Assembly (NCBI GenBank): GCA_002394725.1
Contig: DGUQ01000121.1
Span: 1-22,903, forward strand
Source of the DNA: Ruminococcaceae bacterium UBA4306
Lineage (GTDB): Bacteria; Bacillota; Clostridia; Oscillospirales; Acutalibacteraceae
Direction: 5' to 3'
DNA length: 22,903 nucleotides
This document shows, piece after piece, positions 1 to 6,739 of this stretch. The notes beneath the pieces were generated by a model that saw only the letters and a list, made by a program, of their open reading frames with translations, did not search any database and was not told where the DNA came from. Position 1 is the first letter of the stretch, and the number at the start of each line of letters is the position of its first letter. A program made the position numbers and the translations under genes.

Positions 1-173
1 TCTCCGCTAATATCTTTTTAAAGCTCTTTATTGCTACTTAGTATAAAGACATATTTCGTGTATTTGTCATACCCTTTGATATACTGATCGGACAACCGCA
101 CTCTCAACCGATCATGTGAGAATAAGCGTTCCGCGGCTTACCGCAAAACTACGAAAGAGAAATCTCAGCCGCA

Positions 174-212
174 GTCTAACGCCCCACCCTCAAAGAGGCT
201 GCGGCGTCAGAC
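174..212 (-). terminator. Imperfect nested hairpin downstream of the three-gene operon
   Basis: GTCTAACGCC (174-183) pairs with GGCGTCAGAC (203-212) with one G-U-type mismatch, and CCTC/GAGG nests inside. It lies about 50 bases beyond the stop codon of the Wzz-like gene. The exit side on the minus strand is only T-rich, not a clean T-run, so termination is plausible but unproven. I see no gene in bases 1-258; the plus-strand reading frame there is low-complexity antisense of the lysine-rich C-terminus next door. Confidence 0.3.
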
Positions 213-258
213 GAGCTCCTTCATCGACGGCGAGAAGATCATTTCTGCCGACCGTCTT

Positions 259-1728
259 TTATTTCTCTTTCTCTTTTTTCTTTTTCTTGCTTTTGTTGTT
301 CTCTTTATCCGAAGCGTTCTTCTTTTTCAAGGCTTTGATCCGCAGCTTACGGGAAAAGAGCGATAATTTTTGAGCTTCCTTCAAAATATCCTTAAAGGTT
401 TTGACCGAGTTGACGGCATAACCGATGATATTGACTCCCGAGCCGCTGAGTCTGTTGATCGCTTTTTCGATATCCTCAAGATCGGCATAATCATATCTGA
501 CAACAAAAAGAGCAACGTCGGCAAAGGATTTGAAGCTGATGACCTCTGCGTTGACGCCGACAGGGGCACAATCCAGAAGAACGATATCATATTTTTCGGA
601 GATGTTGTCGATCACACGGAGCAAAGCCTCGTTAACCGACAGGCTCCGCTCGCCGATCATGCAGGGCAGCAAATCAAGACATCCGGAGATATGACATACT
701 GCGTCGGTCTCATCTGCGTCTCCGTAATACACGGCATTCAGGGATTGCTCATAAGAGAAGCTGCCGTTAAACATGGCGCTCAGATTAGGATTCTTGAAGT
801 CCGCGTCGATCATCAACGTCTTGATACCGGCTGACGCAAGCTGCTGCGCGATATTGACCGTCAGATCGGTTCTTCCCTCATCCTTGATCGTAGAGGTCAG
901 GAGCAACTTTCTGTAACCCTCGTTTTTCATCCTGTTTTCAAGGATATACGCTAAAGAGATAATATCCTTTTTGGCAGGCGACTGATCTGAGGCAAAGGGC
1001 GAGGAATCAGAAAACCCTTTGTCATATGCGATATTGCCGAGCACCTCGGTTGCGTTCAGCTTTTCGAGATCGTCCACATTGGTAAGGAGCGGAGCGATCA
1101 TCAATCTCAGCAGACAAAAAGCCATACCTAAGATCGCGCCGATCACGGCGGAGATCAGCCATGTTGAAATGTTGATGTTGCCGCCGACGATATAGCCGGC
1201 TTTAGGAGAATTTACGACGGAGACATTACCGATCTTCAGTGTTTCGAGAAGCACGTCGCCTGACACGGAATTGATCGCGCTCAAGATCCTGATACCCTCG
1301 GATTCACTTCTCCAGAACAGCGTCGTTTCGATGATCTGCGTCTCTTTATATTGGGTAAACGTAATATTCTTTTGAATATCCTTGATAGAAACGCCCGTCA
1401 ACTCCGCTTTTTCGATAGCTTCACTGAGCATTCTTTCGCTTTTCAGGATATAAATGGCAGAATCGGTTATTTCCTGCGCGAGCTCAACGTCAGCCTTATC
1501 GGGATTGACGTTTTTTGACGCGTAGTTTCCGCTTCCGGTCTGCGCGATAATAGCGATCGAGGATGTGATTTTGTATTCCTTTGAGATATTGCCCTGGATA
1601 TATCCGATGCCCGAGAGGATGATCCCTACGATCAGTCCGACGATCGCGAGTATGAGGATCAGTCTTCTTCCGCGGATCACGTAATAGACTATATCGCTGA
1701 TTCTGATAACTCTACGCTTTTCGTTCAC
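259..1728 (-). CDS. Wzz/BY-kinase-like membrane protein with degenerate ATPase
   Basis: This 489-residue protein has the layout of Gram-positive polysaccharide co-polymerase/tyrosine-kinase fusions: a short cytoplasmic start, TM1 (about 22-42), an extracytoplasmic Wzz-like segment, TM2 (about 189-209) and a CpsD-like domain (about 255-455). The Walker A' (LMIDADF, 305-311) and Walker B (YDIVLLD, 380-386) regions are recognisable. The P-loop is not: where relatives read PGEGKST it reads KDEGRTD (282-288), losing the Gly-Lys-Ser/Thr signature. The usual C-terminal tyrosine cluster is absent and replaced by a lysine-rich tail (from about 467). I infer a structural or signal-binding pseudo-kinase; residual ATP binding is not excluded. 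The start is GTG at 1728, overlapping the upstream gene by 17 bases, which implies co-translation with the MotB-like gene. Confidence 0.75.
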   Translation of the reverse strand: MNEKRRVIRISDIVYYVIRGRRLILILAIVGLIVGIILSGIGYIQGNISKEYKITSSIAIIAQTGSGNYASKNVNPDKADVELAQEITDSAIYILKSERMLSEAIEKAELTGVSIKDIQKNITFTQYKETQIIETTLFWRSESEGIRILSAINSVSGDVLLETLKIGNVSVVNSPKAGYIVGGNINISTWLISAVIGAILGMAFCLLRLMIAPLLTNVDDLEKLNATEVLGNIAYDKGFSDSSPFASDQSPAKKDIISLAYILENRMKNEGYRKLLLTSTIKDEGRTDLTVNIAQQLASAGIKTLMIDADFKNPNLSAMFNGSFSYEQSLNAVYYGDADETDAVCHISGCLDLLPCMIGERSLSVNEALLRVIDNISEKYDIVLLDCAPVGVNAEVISFKSFADVALFVVRYDYADLEDIEKAINRLSGSGVNIIGYAVNSVKTFKDILKEAQKLSLFSRKLRIKALKKKNASDKENNKSKKKKKEKEK

Positions 1729-3340
1729 GTTTCTTTCTCGCTTTCCTTCTTCCGATTATCGCGCCGGTAATAATGACCGCCAAGATGATGATACCCACAC
1801 CGATCAGTATCGCAAACAGATCAATCGTATCCCACGTCTTGATCGTGACCCTTTGCAGCTCGGCTTTATCTTCGAGATCGACAGTTGCCAGTATTTCCGT
1901 TTCGTTCGGCTTTCTGATGTAATATCTGCCGGTTTTCAGCTTGGAGATGATACGGTCACTATCGCTTGACGTCCATTCCTCGATGACATTGTCATTTTCG
2001 TCGGTGAGAACCAGATCGATCCCCTGTGCCGCGCGCTCGAAGAACAGATCTCTTATTCCGACCGCTGCGCTGATCGTGTACGCGGTATCCTGATAGACAT
2101 AAGAAGCGCTGCTGTTTATCATGCCGTCGTTATCGACGGTGAAAACGATCTCGGTATCCTTTTTCAAATAGCCATCCGGCAGCGACTTGGCGTTAAGCGT
2201 ATATTTGACCTCTTTTTCAAGATCGGTGATCACGAATGAGCCGTCATTATCCGTAACCGGATCCTCGCGGCCTTCCATGCTGTATACCGCGCCCGCGACA
2301 GGCTCCTGCGTCCTCTCGTCCGTGAGGTTGACAGTGAACTTCGTTTTATTGCATTCCACAGTGACGATACCCGTGTTCTTCTGCATATCTTCCTCAATAA
2401 CGGCAGAAGCGTTCGTTTTATTAAGCGCGTAATACGCGGGGGCTTTTATCTGTTTTATGGTATATTCGCCGATATACAGCTCTTTACTCTCGGTATAGCC
2501 CTTCTCGTTTGTTTCGATCTCGTCGACTATCTCGCCTTGCTTATAGCGAACCGTTCCGTCGACTGTGACGATATCCCGGGCAGCAATGACATTGAAGACG
2601 GCGCCCTCTACCGGATCGGTCGAATCTCCGTCGTTGACCTGGACACGGATAACGCTCTTGATCGGCTTCATCCTTACCTCGACCATATACGGTTCGGACC
2701 AATCCCAGTACTTGTCGATCTCAAAGTCGGTGTTCTCATCGATGTAATAGCCCTCGGGAGGGACGGTATTGTGGAGAGAATACCATCCTCTGGTTATTTT
2801 TTCGGGAAGATAAAACGTACCCTGAGATGTCGTCGTGTATTTCGTGTATTCTATTCTATCCGGATAATAGGTATTCAGCTTTTGAAGTCCGCCGATGCCA
2901 TTCTTGTCCGCGTAAAGCTCAAATTCCGTTCCGGACTTTTTGATCGTATTGCCTGTATCGTCGTCAACAACGGTTACGAATACGGCGGTTTTATCGCGAC
3001 CGTATTCTCTACCGTCGTGGGTCGACACCGTCGGCGCCTCTGTAGGCACTGTCTGACCGTTACCGTTGCTGCCGTGTGAATCGTCATCATCATGATCGTC
3101 ATCCGTTCCATCGTCGGGATCATACTGAACGCGGCTGTGGTATTCATCCGGCGTCGAATAGTTGTTGTACGGCGCTTCGGTAGCGTCGTGAGCGGAGACC
3201 TCCCGATTGGATGATAAATTAAGATACAGGATAAAAAGCATCAATAATAACAAGACAACAGCAAGCATACCGGCCATCATATCGGTTGCCGATATCCAGA
3301 AGCTTTCCTCATTATCGTTGTGTCGTTTTATTTGACGCAT
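1712..3340 (-). CDS. MotB-like membrane protein with Cna_B-type extracellular domains
   Basis: This 542-residue protein opens with FWISATDMMAGMLAV (14-28), which resembles the MotB/ZorB/ExbD plug helix. Asp20 sits where the proton-carrying Asp of MotB lies, and the helix runs to about 42. After an Asp-rich linker (about 48-112) come roughly four prealbumin-like Cna_B/SpaA repeats (about 118-230, 230-335, 335-420, 420-500), a second hydrophobic helix (about 506-530) and a basic cytoplasmic tail (RRKARKKRERKA). There is no OmpA peptidoglycan-binding domain and no LPxTG sorting signal. The usual isopeptide-catalytic Glu in YTLxE..P.GY is replaced in the repeats (YSLHN, YTIKQ, YTLNA), so intramolecular isopeptides are unlikely. 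It lies between the MotA-like and Wzz-like genes. MotB kinship is inferred from motif, topology and context; exact function is unknown. Confidence 0.7.
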   Translation of the reverse strand: MRQIKRHNDNEESFWISATDMMAGMLAVVLLLLMLFILYLNLSSNREVSAHDATEAPYNNYSTPDEYHSRVQYDPDDGTDDDHDDDDSHGSNGNGQTVPTEAPTVSTHDGREYGRDKTAVFVTVVDDDTGNTIKKSGTEFELYADKNGIGGLQKLNTYYPDRIEYTKYTTTSQGTFYLPEKITRGWYSLHNTVPPEGYYIDENTDFEIDKYWDWSEPYMVEVRMKPIKSVIRVQVNDGDSTDPVEGAVFNVIAARDIVTVDGTVRYKQGEIVDEIETNEKGYTESKELYIGEYTIKQIKAPAYYALNKTNASAVIEEDMQKNTGIVTVECNKTKFTVNLTDERTQEPVAGAVYSMEGREDPVTDNDGSFVITDLEKEVKYTLNAKSLPDGYLKKDTEIVFTVDNDGMINSSASYVYQDTAYTISAAVGIRDLFFERAAQGIDLVLTDENDNVIEEWTSSDSDRIISKLKTGRYYIRKPNETEILATVDLEDKAELQRVTIKTWDTIDLFAILIGVGIIILAVIITGAIIGRRKARKKRERKA

Positions 3341-3360
3341 ATTAATTCACCCGAATTAAT
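3341..3360 (-). promoter_or_regulatory. Hairpin enclosing the ribosome binding site of the MotB-like gene
   Basis: ATTAATTC and GAATTAAT form a perfect 8-bp stem around a 4-base loop, filling almost the whole 23-base gap between the MotA-like stop and the MotB-like start. On the mRNA the loop and stem edge carry GGGUGA, the only plausible Shine-Dalgarno, 7 bases before the AUG. Translation of the second gene may therefore depend on ribosomes unwinding this structure. The stem is AU-rich and may be weak. Confidence 0.4.
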
Positions 3361-3363
3361 CCA

Positions 3364-4887
3364 TTAATAATGCATCAGCTCTTCAAATTCTTCCTTTGAT
3401 ATCCGCTGATACAGATGTTCGCCTTTTCCGATGTTGCAGCCGTATTTTCTCAAATCGGCAAGCTGCTTGGCAGAATTGATATTACTTGAAGTCAGATTGA
3501 TGCCTTCGTTAATTGCCATATCAAACACATCGCTGAGCTCCATGCTTTCGCTGACCTTGGCAAGGTCAAGATCGATCTCGTCTGCCATCACCTTATTCAG
3601 CTTGATAAAGTCGCCGTCAAAGCCGTAGATCGAAACTTTAAAGCCTTTTTTCAGGAGCTCCTGCTCGATCTCCAAAGCCTTTGCCCTGCAAAGTGTGTAA
3701 CCGTCGGCGTCAAGAGAGAGCTCGATATCTCTCGGCGCGAGCTGATATTTTTCAAGAAGCTGTGCCACGCGCTCGGGTATATCCACAGACAGCATTTCGG
3801 GCTTCGATACTCTGAACACAAGGGGAACGGGATGAGCGTTGCCGCTGTACCATGCCGCTAATGCGGCACACGCGTTCTCCCACAGCTTTTCATCCAGCTT
3901 GACAATATAGCCGTTTGATTGCACGACGGGCATATAGATCGAGGGACTGATCGTGCCGAGCTGTTCATGATTCCATCTCAAAGCGACTGCCGCTTTTATA
4001 ATACTGCGATCGGAAAGATCGCAGACAGGCTCCCATGTGTAGGTAATCTCGCCTTTTTTCTCGCCTGCCAGCAGTTCCATCATCACTCGCTGTTCCTGCT
4101 CTCCGGCGGTATCGGACGCGCCGAGATACTTTGTGCCCATCTCCTGTATTCTTGACAGATATCCGAGCATTTTTTCGGTATTCAAATATTCCTTTGCCTT
4201 TATCTGTTCATCGGTTTGAGGCTGCACATCCGAATGGAATCTTTCAATAAAGAGGTTCATGTTTCGCAGCGTCATATTCCAGATGATCCGATATACAGCA
4301 TTAAAGACGATGGACAAAATGACGCCGACGATTGAAGTGTAGAAAGCGGTTGTCATACCGCGCAGCATGGTCTCGATACCATTTACGGTGTCATCGAGAT
4401 TGGTGAAGGATATGCCGCTGATACCGGTAACCAGTCCAAGGAACGTTCCCAAAAGGCCCAACGCGGTCAACGTTCCGGAAATCTGAAGAACAACGCCTCT
4501 CCAGCTTCGCACAGATAAAGCATCCTCATTGAAAACAGTTTCAATGTCGCTGATGATCACGCCTTTCTCACGCTGCTGCATCGCCTTCTCAACATAATCG
4601 TTCATCATGTTGTCCAGCGTATCCTGAGAGAAAACATGTTTATTTTCCGAAAGCTGAAGCCACGGATTGGAGGAATTCACTTTTTTGAAATCGTCCAGGC
4701 TTTGAACACCCTGCTTGAATCCGCTTACATAAAAGATATTAGGGGTGATGCCGAATATGAATCCTACCATGACGATCAATGCCATAACGGCAACAACACC
4801 GAGAGACAAAGCATCCGGTGAGATAAAAACAAACATGCCCGAAACGAGCAGCAGTATTCCGCCTATCAAAACTACACTTTTCTTCAC
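3364..4887 (-). CDS. MotA/TolQ/ExbB-like channel fused to degenerate EAL domain
   Basis: The 507-residue product has four predicted membrane helices (about 5-22, 30-48, 131-157, 176-202). The last two carry the MotA/ExbB-type pattern (GLLGTFLGLVTG; TAFYTSIVGVILSI). A cytoplasmic linker leads to an EAL-like domain at about 283-505, aligned by ALRWNHEQLGTISP, ENACAALAAW, ERVAQLLEKYQL and GCNIGKGEHLY. Every catalytic position is altered: EAL reads VAL (301-303), the metal-binding Asn of VN(L/I)S reads Arg (FRVS), the Glu of (I/L)TES and the DDFG pair are gone (YGFDG). It should not hydrolyse c-di-GMP but might bind it or a partner. The start is GTG at 4887 with AAGGAG five bases upstream, as the first gene of a three-gene operon. 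I know of no described protein with this fusion. Confidence 0.75.
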   Translation of the reverse strand: MKKSVVLIGGILLLVSGMFVFISPDALSLGVVAVMALIVMVGFIFGITPNIFYVSGFKQGVQSLDDFKKVNSSNPWLQLSENKHVFSQDTLDNMMNDYVEKAMQQREKGVIISDIETVFNEDALSVRSWRGVVLQISGTLTALGLLGTFLGLVTGISGISFTNLDDTVNGIETMLRGMTTAFYTSIVGVILSIVFNAVYRIIWNMTLRNMNLFIERFHSDVQPQTDEQIKAKEYLNTEKMLGYLSRIQEMGTKYLGASDTAGEQEQRVMMELLAGEKKGEITYTWEPVCDLSDRSIIKAAVALRWNHEQLGTISPSIYMPVVQSNGYIVKLDEKLWENACAALAAWYSGNAHPVPLVFRVSKPEMLSVDIPERVAQLLEKYQLAPRDIELSLDADGYTLCRAKALEIEQELLKKGFKVSIYGFDGDFIKLNKVMADEIDLDLAKVSESMELSDVFDMAINEGINLTSSNINSAKQLADLRKYGCNIGKGEHLYQRISKEEFEELMHY

Positions 4888-4974
4888 GTTAACTCCTTAT
4901 TGAATAAAAACGACAGAAATCCACGAAATATTCGTTTTTCTCGCAACATAACCATCGGTGATTTTGCGCAATTC

Positions 4975-5030
4975 GATTTATTGTTACTTAATTTGTTAAA
5001 TTATTATCTAATCCAATTTATTGTAACATA
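4975..5030. repeat. Direct repeat pair in the AT-rich region upstream of the MotA-like operon
   Basis: GATTTATTGTTACTTA (4975-4990) and AATTTATTGTAACATA (5015-5030) match at most positions and are 40 bp apart, close to four helical turns. They lie in the AT-rich 220-bp gap before the operon, where its promoter must be. I could not pick a convincing -35/-10 pair. A regulator-binding pair is possible, but in such AT-rich DNA chance similarity is a real alternative. Confidence 0.3.
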
Positions 5031-5108
5031 TTTCGTATTATTCATTTTTCACAATTAGAAAAATAATTCGCTAATCGAAAAAAGTTCTATTAAACATTCA
5101 CAAAATTT

Positions 5109-5294
5109 TTATCTGTAAAACGTATAAATCGACGAAGCCTCTAAAAAACGGACGTGCAAAAGCAGATTAGTGAGGACGAACAGCAGATCAAAATATAGCA
5201 CATAAAAGATCAGCAACGGCAATACAAAATCTGCCACATACAGTAACGGATCCCCTACGTGAACTTTGTTTTCAAAATAAAAAGGGACTGTCAT
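5109..5294 (-). CDS. Possible small hydrophobic protein, unrecognised
   Basis: A reading frame of 61 residues, if started at the ATG at 5294, encodes one or two hydrophobic stretches (centred on LPLLIFYVLYFDLLFVL). The upstream ribosome-binding sequence is poor (GGGTC), and the start lies inside the arm of an 80-bp palindromic element. I recognise no family. It could be a remnant whose original 5' end was displaced by that element, or no gene at all. Confidence 0.2.
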   Translation of the reverse strand: MTVPFYFENKVHVGDPLLYVADFVLPLLIFYVLYFDLLFVLTNLLLHVRFLEASSIYTFYR

Positions 5295-5363
5295 AATGAC
5301 CCGACCCCCGAAAGTTAGACCCAAAACTAACTTTCGGGGGTCGGGTCACATTAAGATAGCCCC
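5284..5363. repeat. 80-bp near-perfect palindromic element (MITE-like)
   Basis: A perfect 21-bp inverted repeat (5298-5318 and 5327-5347; core CCCGACCCCCGAAAGTTAG) surrounds the 8-base loop ACCCAAAA. Pairing continues imperfectly outward through CATAATG/CATTAAG to ends reading GGGACTGTC on the left and GGGGCTATC on the right (reverse complement), each flanked by A/T runs. GGG(A/G)CTGTC-type ends resemble termini of several insertion-sequence families, so this may be a minimal non-autonomous element or the fused ends of a deleted one. Its GC-rich arms stand out sharply from the AT-rich surroundings. Confidence 0.65.
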
Positions 5364-5386
5364 TTTTCATACTAAGTATCAATTAA

Positions 5387-5421
5387 CAAAAATTGTCCGC
5401 CGAAGGAAACCCTCGACGGAC
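5387..5421 (-). terminator. Terminator of the spore-protein gene
   Basis: On the minus strand GTCCGTCGAGGG (5421-5410), loop TTT, CCTTCGGCGGAC (5406-5395) forms a 12-bp stem with G-U wobble pairs, followed by AATTTTTG. It lies 17 bases beyond the spore-protein stop codon. This is a standard intrinsic terminator. Confidence 0.8.
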
Positions 5422-5437
5422 GCTTTTCATTCCTTAA

Positions 5438-5629
5438 TTACTTAAGGCCGTTTTCGTAGGACTCGATCATCTTTTTGACCATCTGACCGCCGATGGAGCC
5501 TGCCTGCTTGGAGGTCAGGTCACCGTTATAGCCCTGCTTGAGGCTGACGCCGACTTCGTTAGCGGCTTCCATCTTGAAGCGCTCCAGCGCGTCCTTTGCC
5601 TCGGGAACAACGATATTGCTCTTGGACAT
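5438..5629 (-). CDS. Alpha/beta-type small acid-soluble spore protein
   Basis: This 63-residue protein matches the alpha/beta SASP family, which coats spore DNA, favours an A-like helix and protects it from UV and chemicals. It is degraded by the GPR protease at germination. The family hallmarks are present in order: an N-terminal segment, the protease-site region around KMEAANEVGV (19-28), and the conserved second block with GSIGGQMVKKMIESYE (45-60). Length is typical. The start is supported by AAGGAG 7 bases upstream. The gene stands alone, with its own terminator. Expression late in the forespore under sigma-G would be expected, but I could not confidently place a sigma-G promoter. It is the strongest sign that this organism forms, or descends from formers of, endospores. 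Confidence 0.93.
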   Translation of the reverse strand: MSKSNIVVPEAKDALERFKMEAANEVGVSLKQGYNGDLTSKQAGSIGGQMVKKMIESYENGLK

Positions 5630-5660
5630 GGTATTTCTCCTTTTCAGATTATCGGGCGAT

Positions 5661-5703
5661 ATCGCGGCAGACAGCGGAGCTATCCCCTATCCCCTGCCGC
5701 GAT
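5661..5703. other. Hairpin with tandem TATCCCC upstream of the spore-protein gene
   Basis: ATCGCGGCAG (5661-5670) and CTGCCGCGAT (5694-5703) pair perfectly around a 23-base loop that contains TATCCCC twice in tandem. It lies 32-74 bases upstream of the spore-protein start, so it is in the leader or promoter region. No T-run follows on either strand, so it is not a typical terminator. Its role is unknown. Confidence 0.4.
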
Positions 5704-5706
5704 ACC

Positions 5707-6154
5707 GTGTCAGGAGAAACTGTCAGACCACTCTACAGCCCTTTGTCAGCGCTCTTCCTACTGTTCCGATTTGTCATCGGAGAATCACGCTGCAATCATA
5801 TTGTTCGCGCTGATCACACAATTATTGATAGTAAATTTTGTCATCAGAAATAAGATATTTGTCAACCGTCTACCGAGGGAAAAACTTTTTTATCACACAG
5901 CTTGTCCCCTTTCGGTATACTATTATTGTTTTTCACTATGCAATTTGATCACAAGTTTTTCAGATAGATCAATCGGTTGAGATTGCCACGGGATAAAGCC
6001 CTCGCAATGACCGGTTTTAATAATTTGTCCGATATTCAACGGTATCACACTCTTATCCCCATCTGTTTTTATTTATCAAAATCACCACCGCTGGCTTTAG
6101 CTTCACATTTTACTCCGACAGCTCCGAATATCAAGAATTGCTCTACGGCGTCTG
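5707..6154. other. Intergenic stretch without a supported gene
   Basis: Short reading frames on the plus strand here lack ribosome-binding sites and recognisable content. The stretch is AT-rich towards 5800-5970 and contains the REP-like hairpin at 5979-6011. I see no RNA gene, promoter or terminator I would defend. Confidence 0.5.
5979..6011. repeat. REP-like palindromic intergenic repeat
   Basis: GAGATTGCCACGGG, a short AT-rich loop, then CCCTCGCAATGAC form an imperfect hairpin (ATTGC/GCAAT and GGG/CCC pair; the middle bulges). Units of the form GATTGCCACG...CTCGCAATGAC recur between genes in gut Firmicutes and other genomes as REP-like or miniature mobile elements. That is from memory; only one copy is visible here. 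Confidence 0.5.
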
Positions 6155-6730
6155 TCAGCGGTCCTCTTGTTCATTGTCTTTCAGACGCTTGATGATTCGT
6201 GCCGGATTGCCGGCAATCACTACATGATCCGGAAATGATTTGGTGACAACAGAAGCGGCGGCGACAACCGTGCTATCGCCGATCGTAACGCCGGGGAGTA
6301 TCGTTACCCCTCCGCCGATCCATACGTTATCGCCGATCACGACCGGCTTTGGAATACCGATCTTCTCCCTCCTTCCCTCTGCGTCCAGAGGATGACCGAT
6401 CGCATAGATGCACGTTTTCGGTCCGATCATGCAATGCGCGCCGATTCTGATCGGTGCGGCGTCCAGAAATACGCAGTCAAAGTTCATGAAAAAATCGTCG
6501 CCCACAAAGATGTTATATCCGTAGTCGCAGTGAAACGGCGGCTTTACGGCGATGCTGTCAGTGCAGCTCCCCAGCAATTCTTTCAGTATAGCCTTTCTGA
6601 CAGACTCATCCTCGGGAGATTCGTTAAAACGGGAGCATAGGATCCGCGCGTTTTTCTTGTCCTCCATGAGTTGGGAATCGTTCGTCAAAAACGGTTCGGC
6701 ATTTGTCATTTTTTCTCGTTCGGTTTTCAT
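6155..6730 (-). CDS. Sugar O-acetyltransferase (maltose/galactoside acetyltransferase type)
   Basis: This is a left-handed beta-helix hexapeptide acetyltransferase that transfers acetyl from acetyl-CoA to a sugar hydroxyl in the cytoplasm. The 191-residue product has the Mac N-terminal helical domain (about 1-55, beginning MKTEREKM, matching the family start MT(E/K)xEKM), then hexapeptide repeats including CDYGYNIFVGDDFFMNFDCVF and PVVIGDNVWIGGGVTILPGV. It retains the catalytic-region histidine (AIGHPLD) and the C-terminal GNPARIIKRL motif. I chose the start at 6730 by family alignment; a longer frame to 6802 runs into the inverted-repeat element and is unlikely. The ribosome binding site is weak, perhaps because the element at 6740 has replaced the native upstream region. 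The true substrate is unknown. Confidence 0.85.
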   Translation of the reverse strand: MKTEREKMTNAEPFLTNDSQLMEDKKNARILCSRFNESPEDESVRKAILKELLGSCTDSIAVKPPFHCDYGYNIFVGDDFFMNFDCVFLDAAPIRIGAHCMIGPKTCIYAIGHPLDAEGRREKIGIPKPVVIGDNVWIGGGVTILPGVTIGDSTVVAAASVVTKSFPDHVVIAGNPARIIKRLKDNEQEDR

Positions 6731-6739
6731 CGTGTGTTT

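Noticed and set aside
116..373. Plus-strand reading frame of 85 codons with a phenylalanine-rich end
   Set aside because: The F/L-rich tail is the complement of the lysine-rich C-terminus of the Wzz-like gene, and no start signal precedes it.
259..4887. Zorya-type defence system
   Set aside because: The stator-like pair recalls ZorA/ZorB, but there is no OmpA domain, no ZorC/ZorD/ZorE gene, no helicase or nuclease nearby, and the third gene is Wzz-like. Only the membrane module is shared.
5596..5980. Overlapping plus-strand reading frames upstream of the spore-protein gene
   Set aside because: They have no ribosome binding sites or domains, and they overlap the spore-protein leader and AT-rich intergenic DNA.
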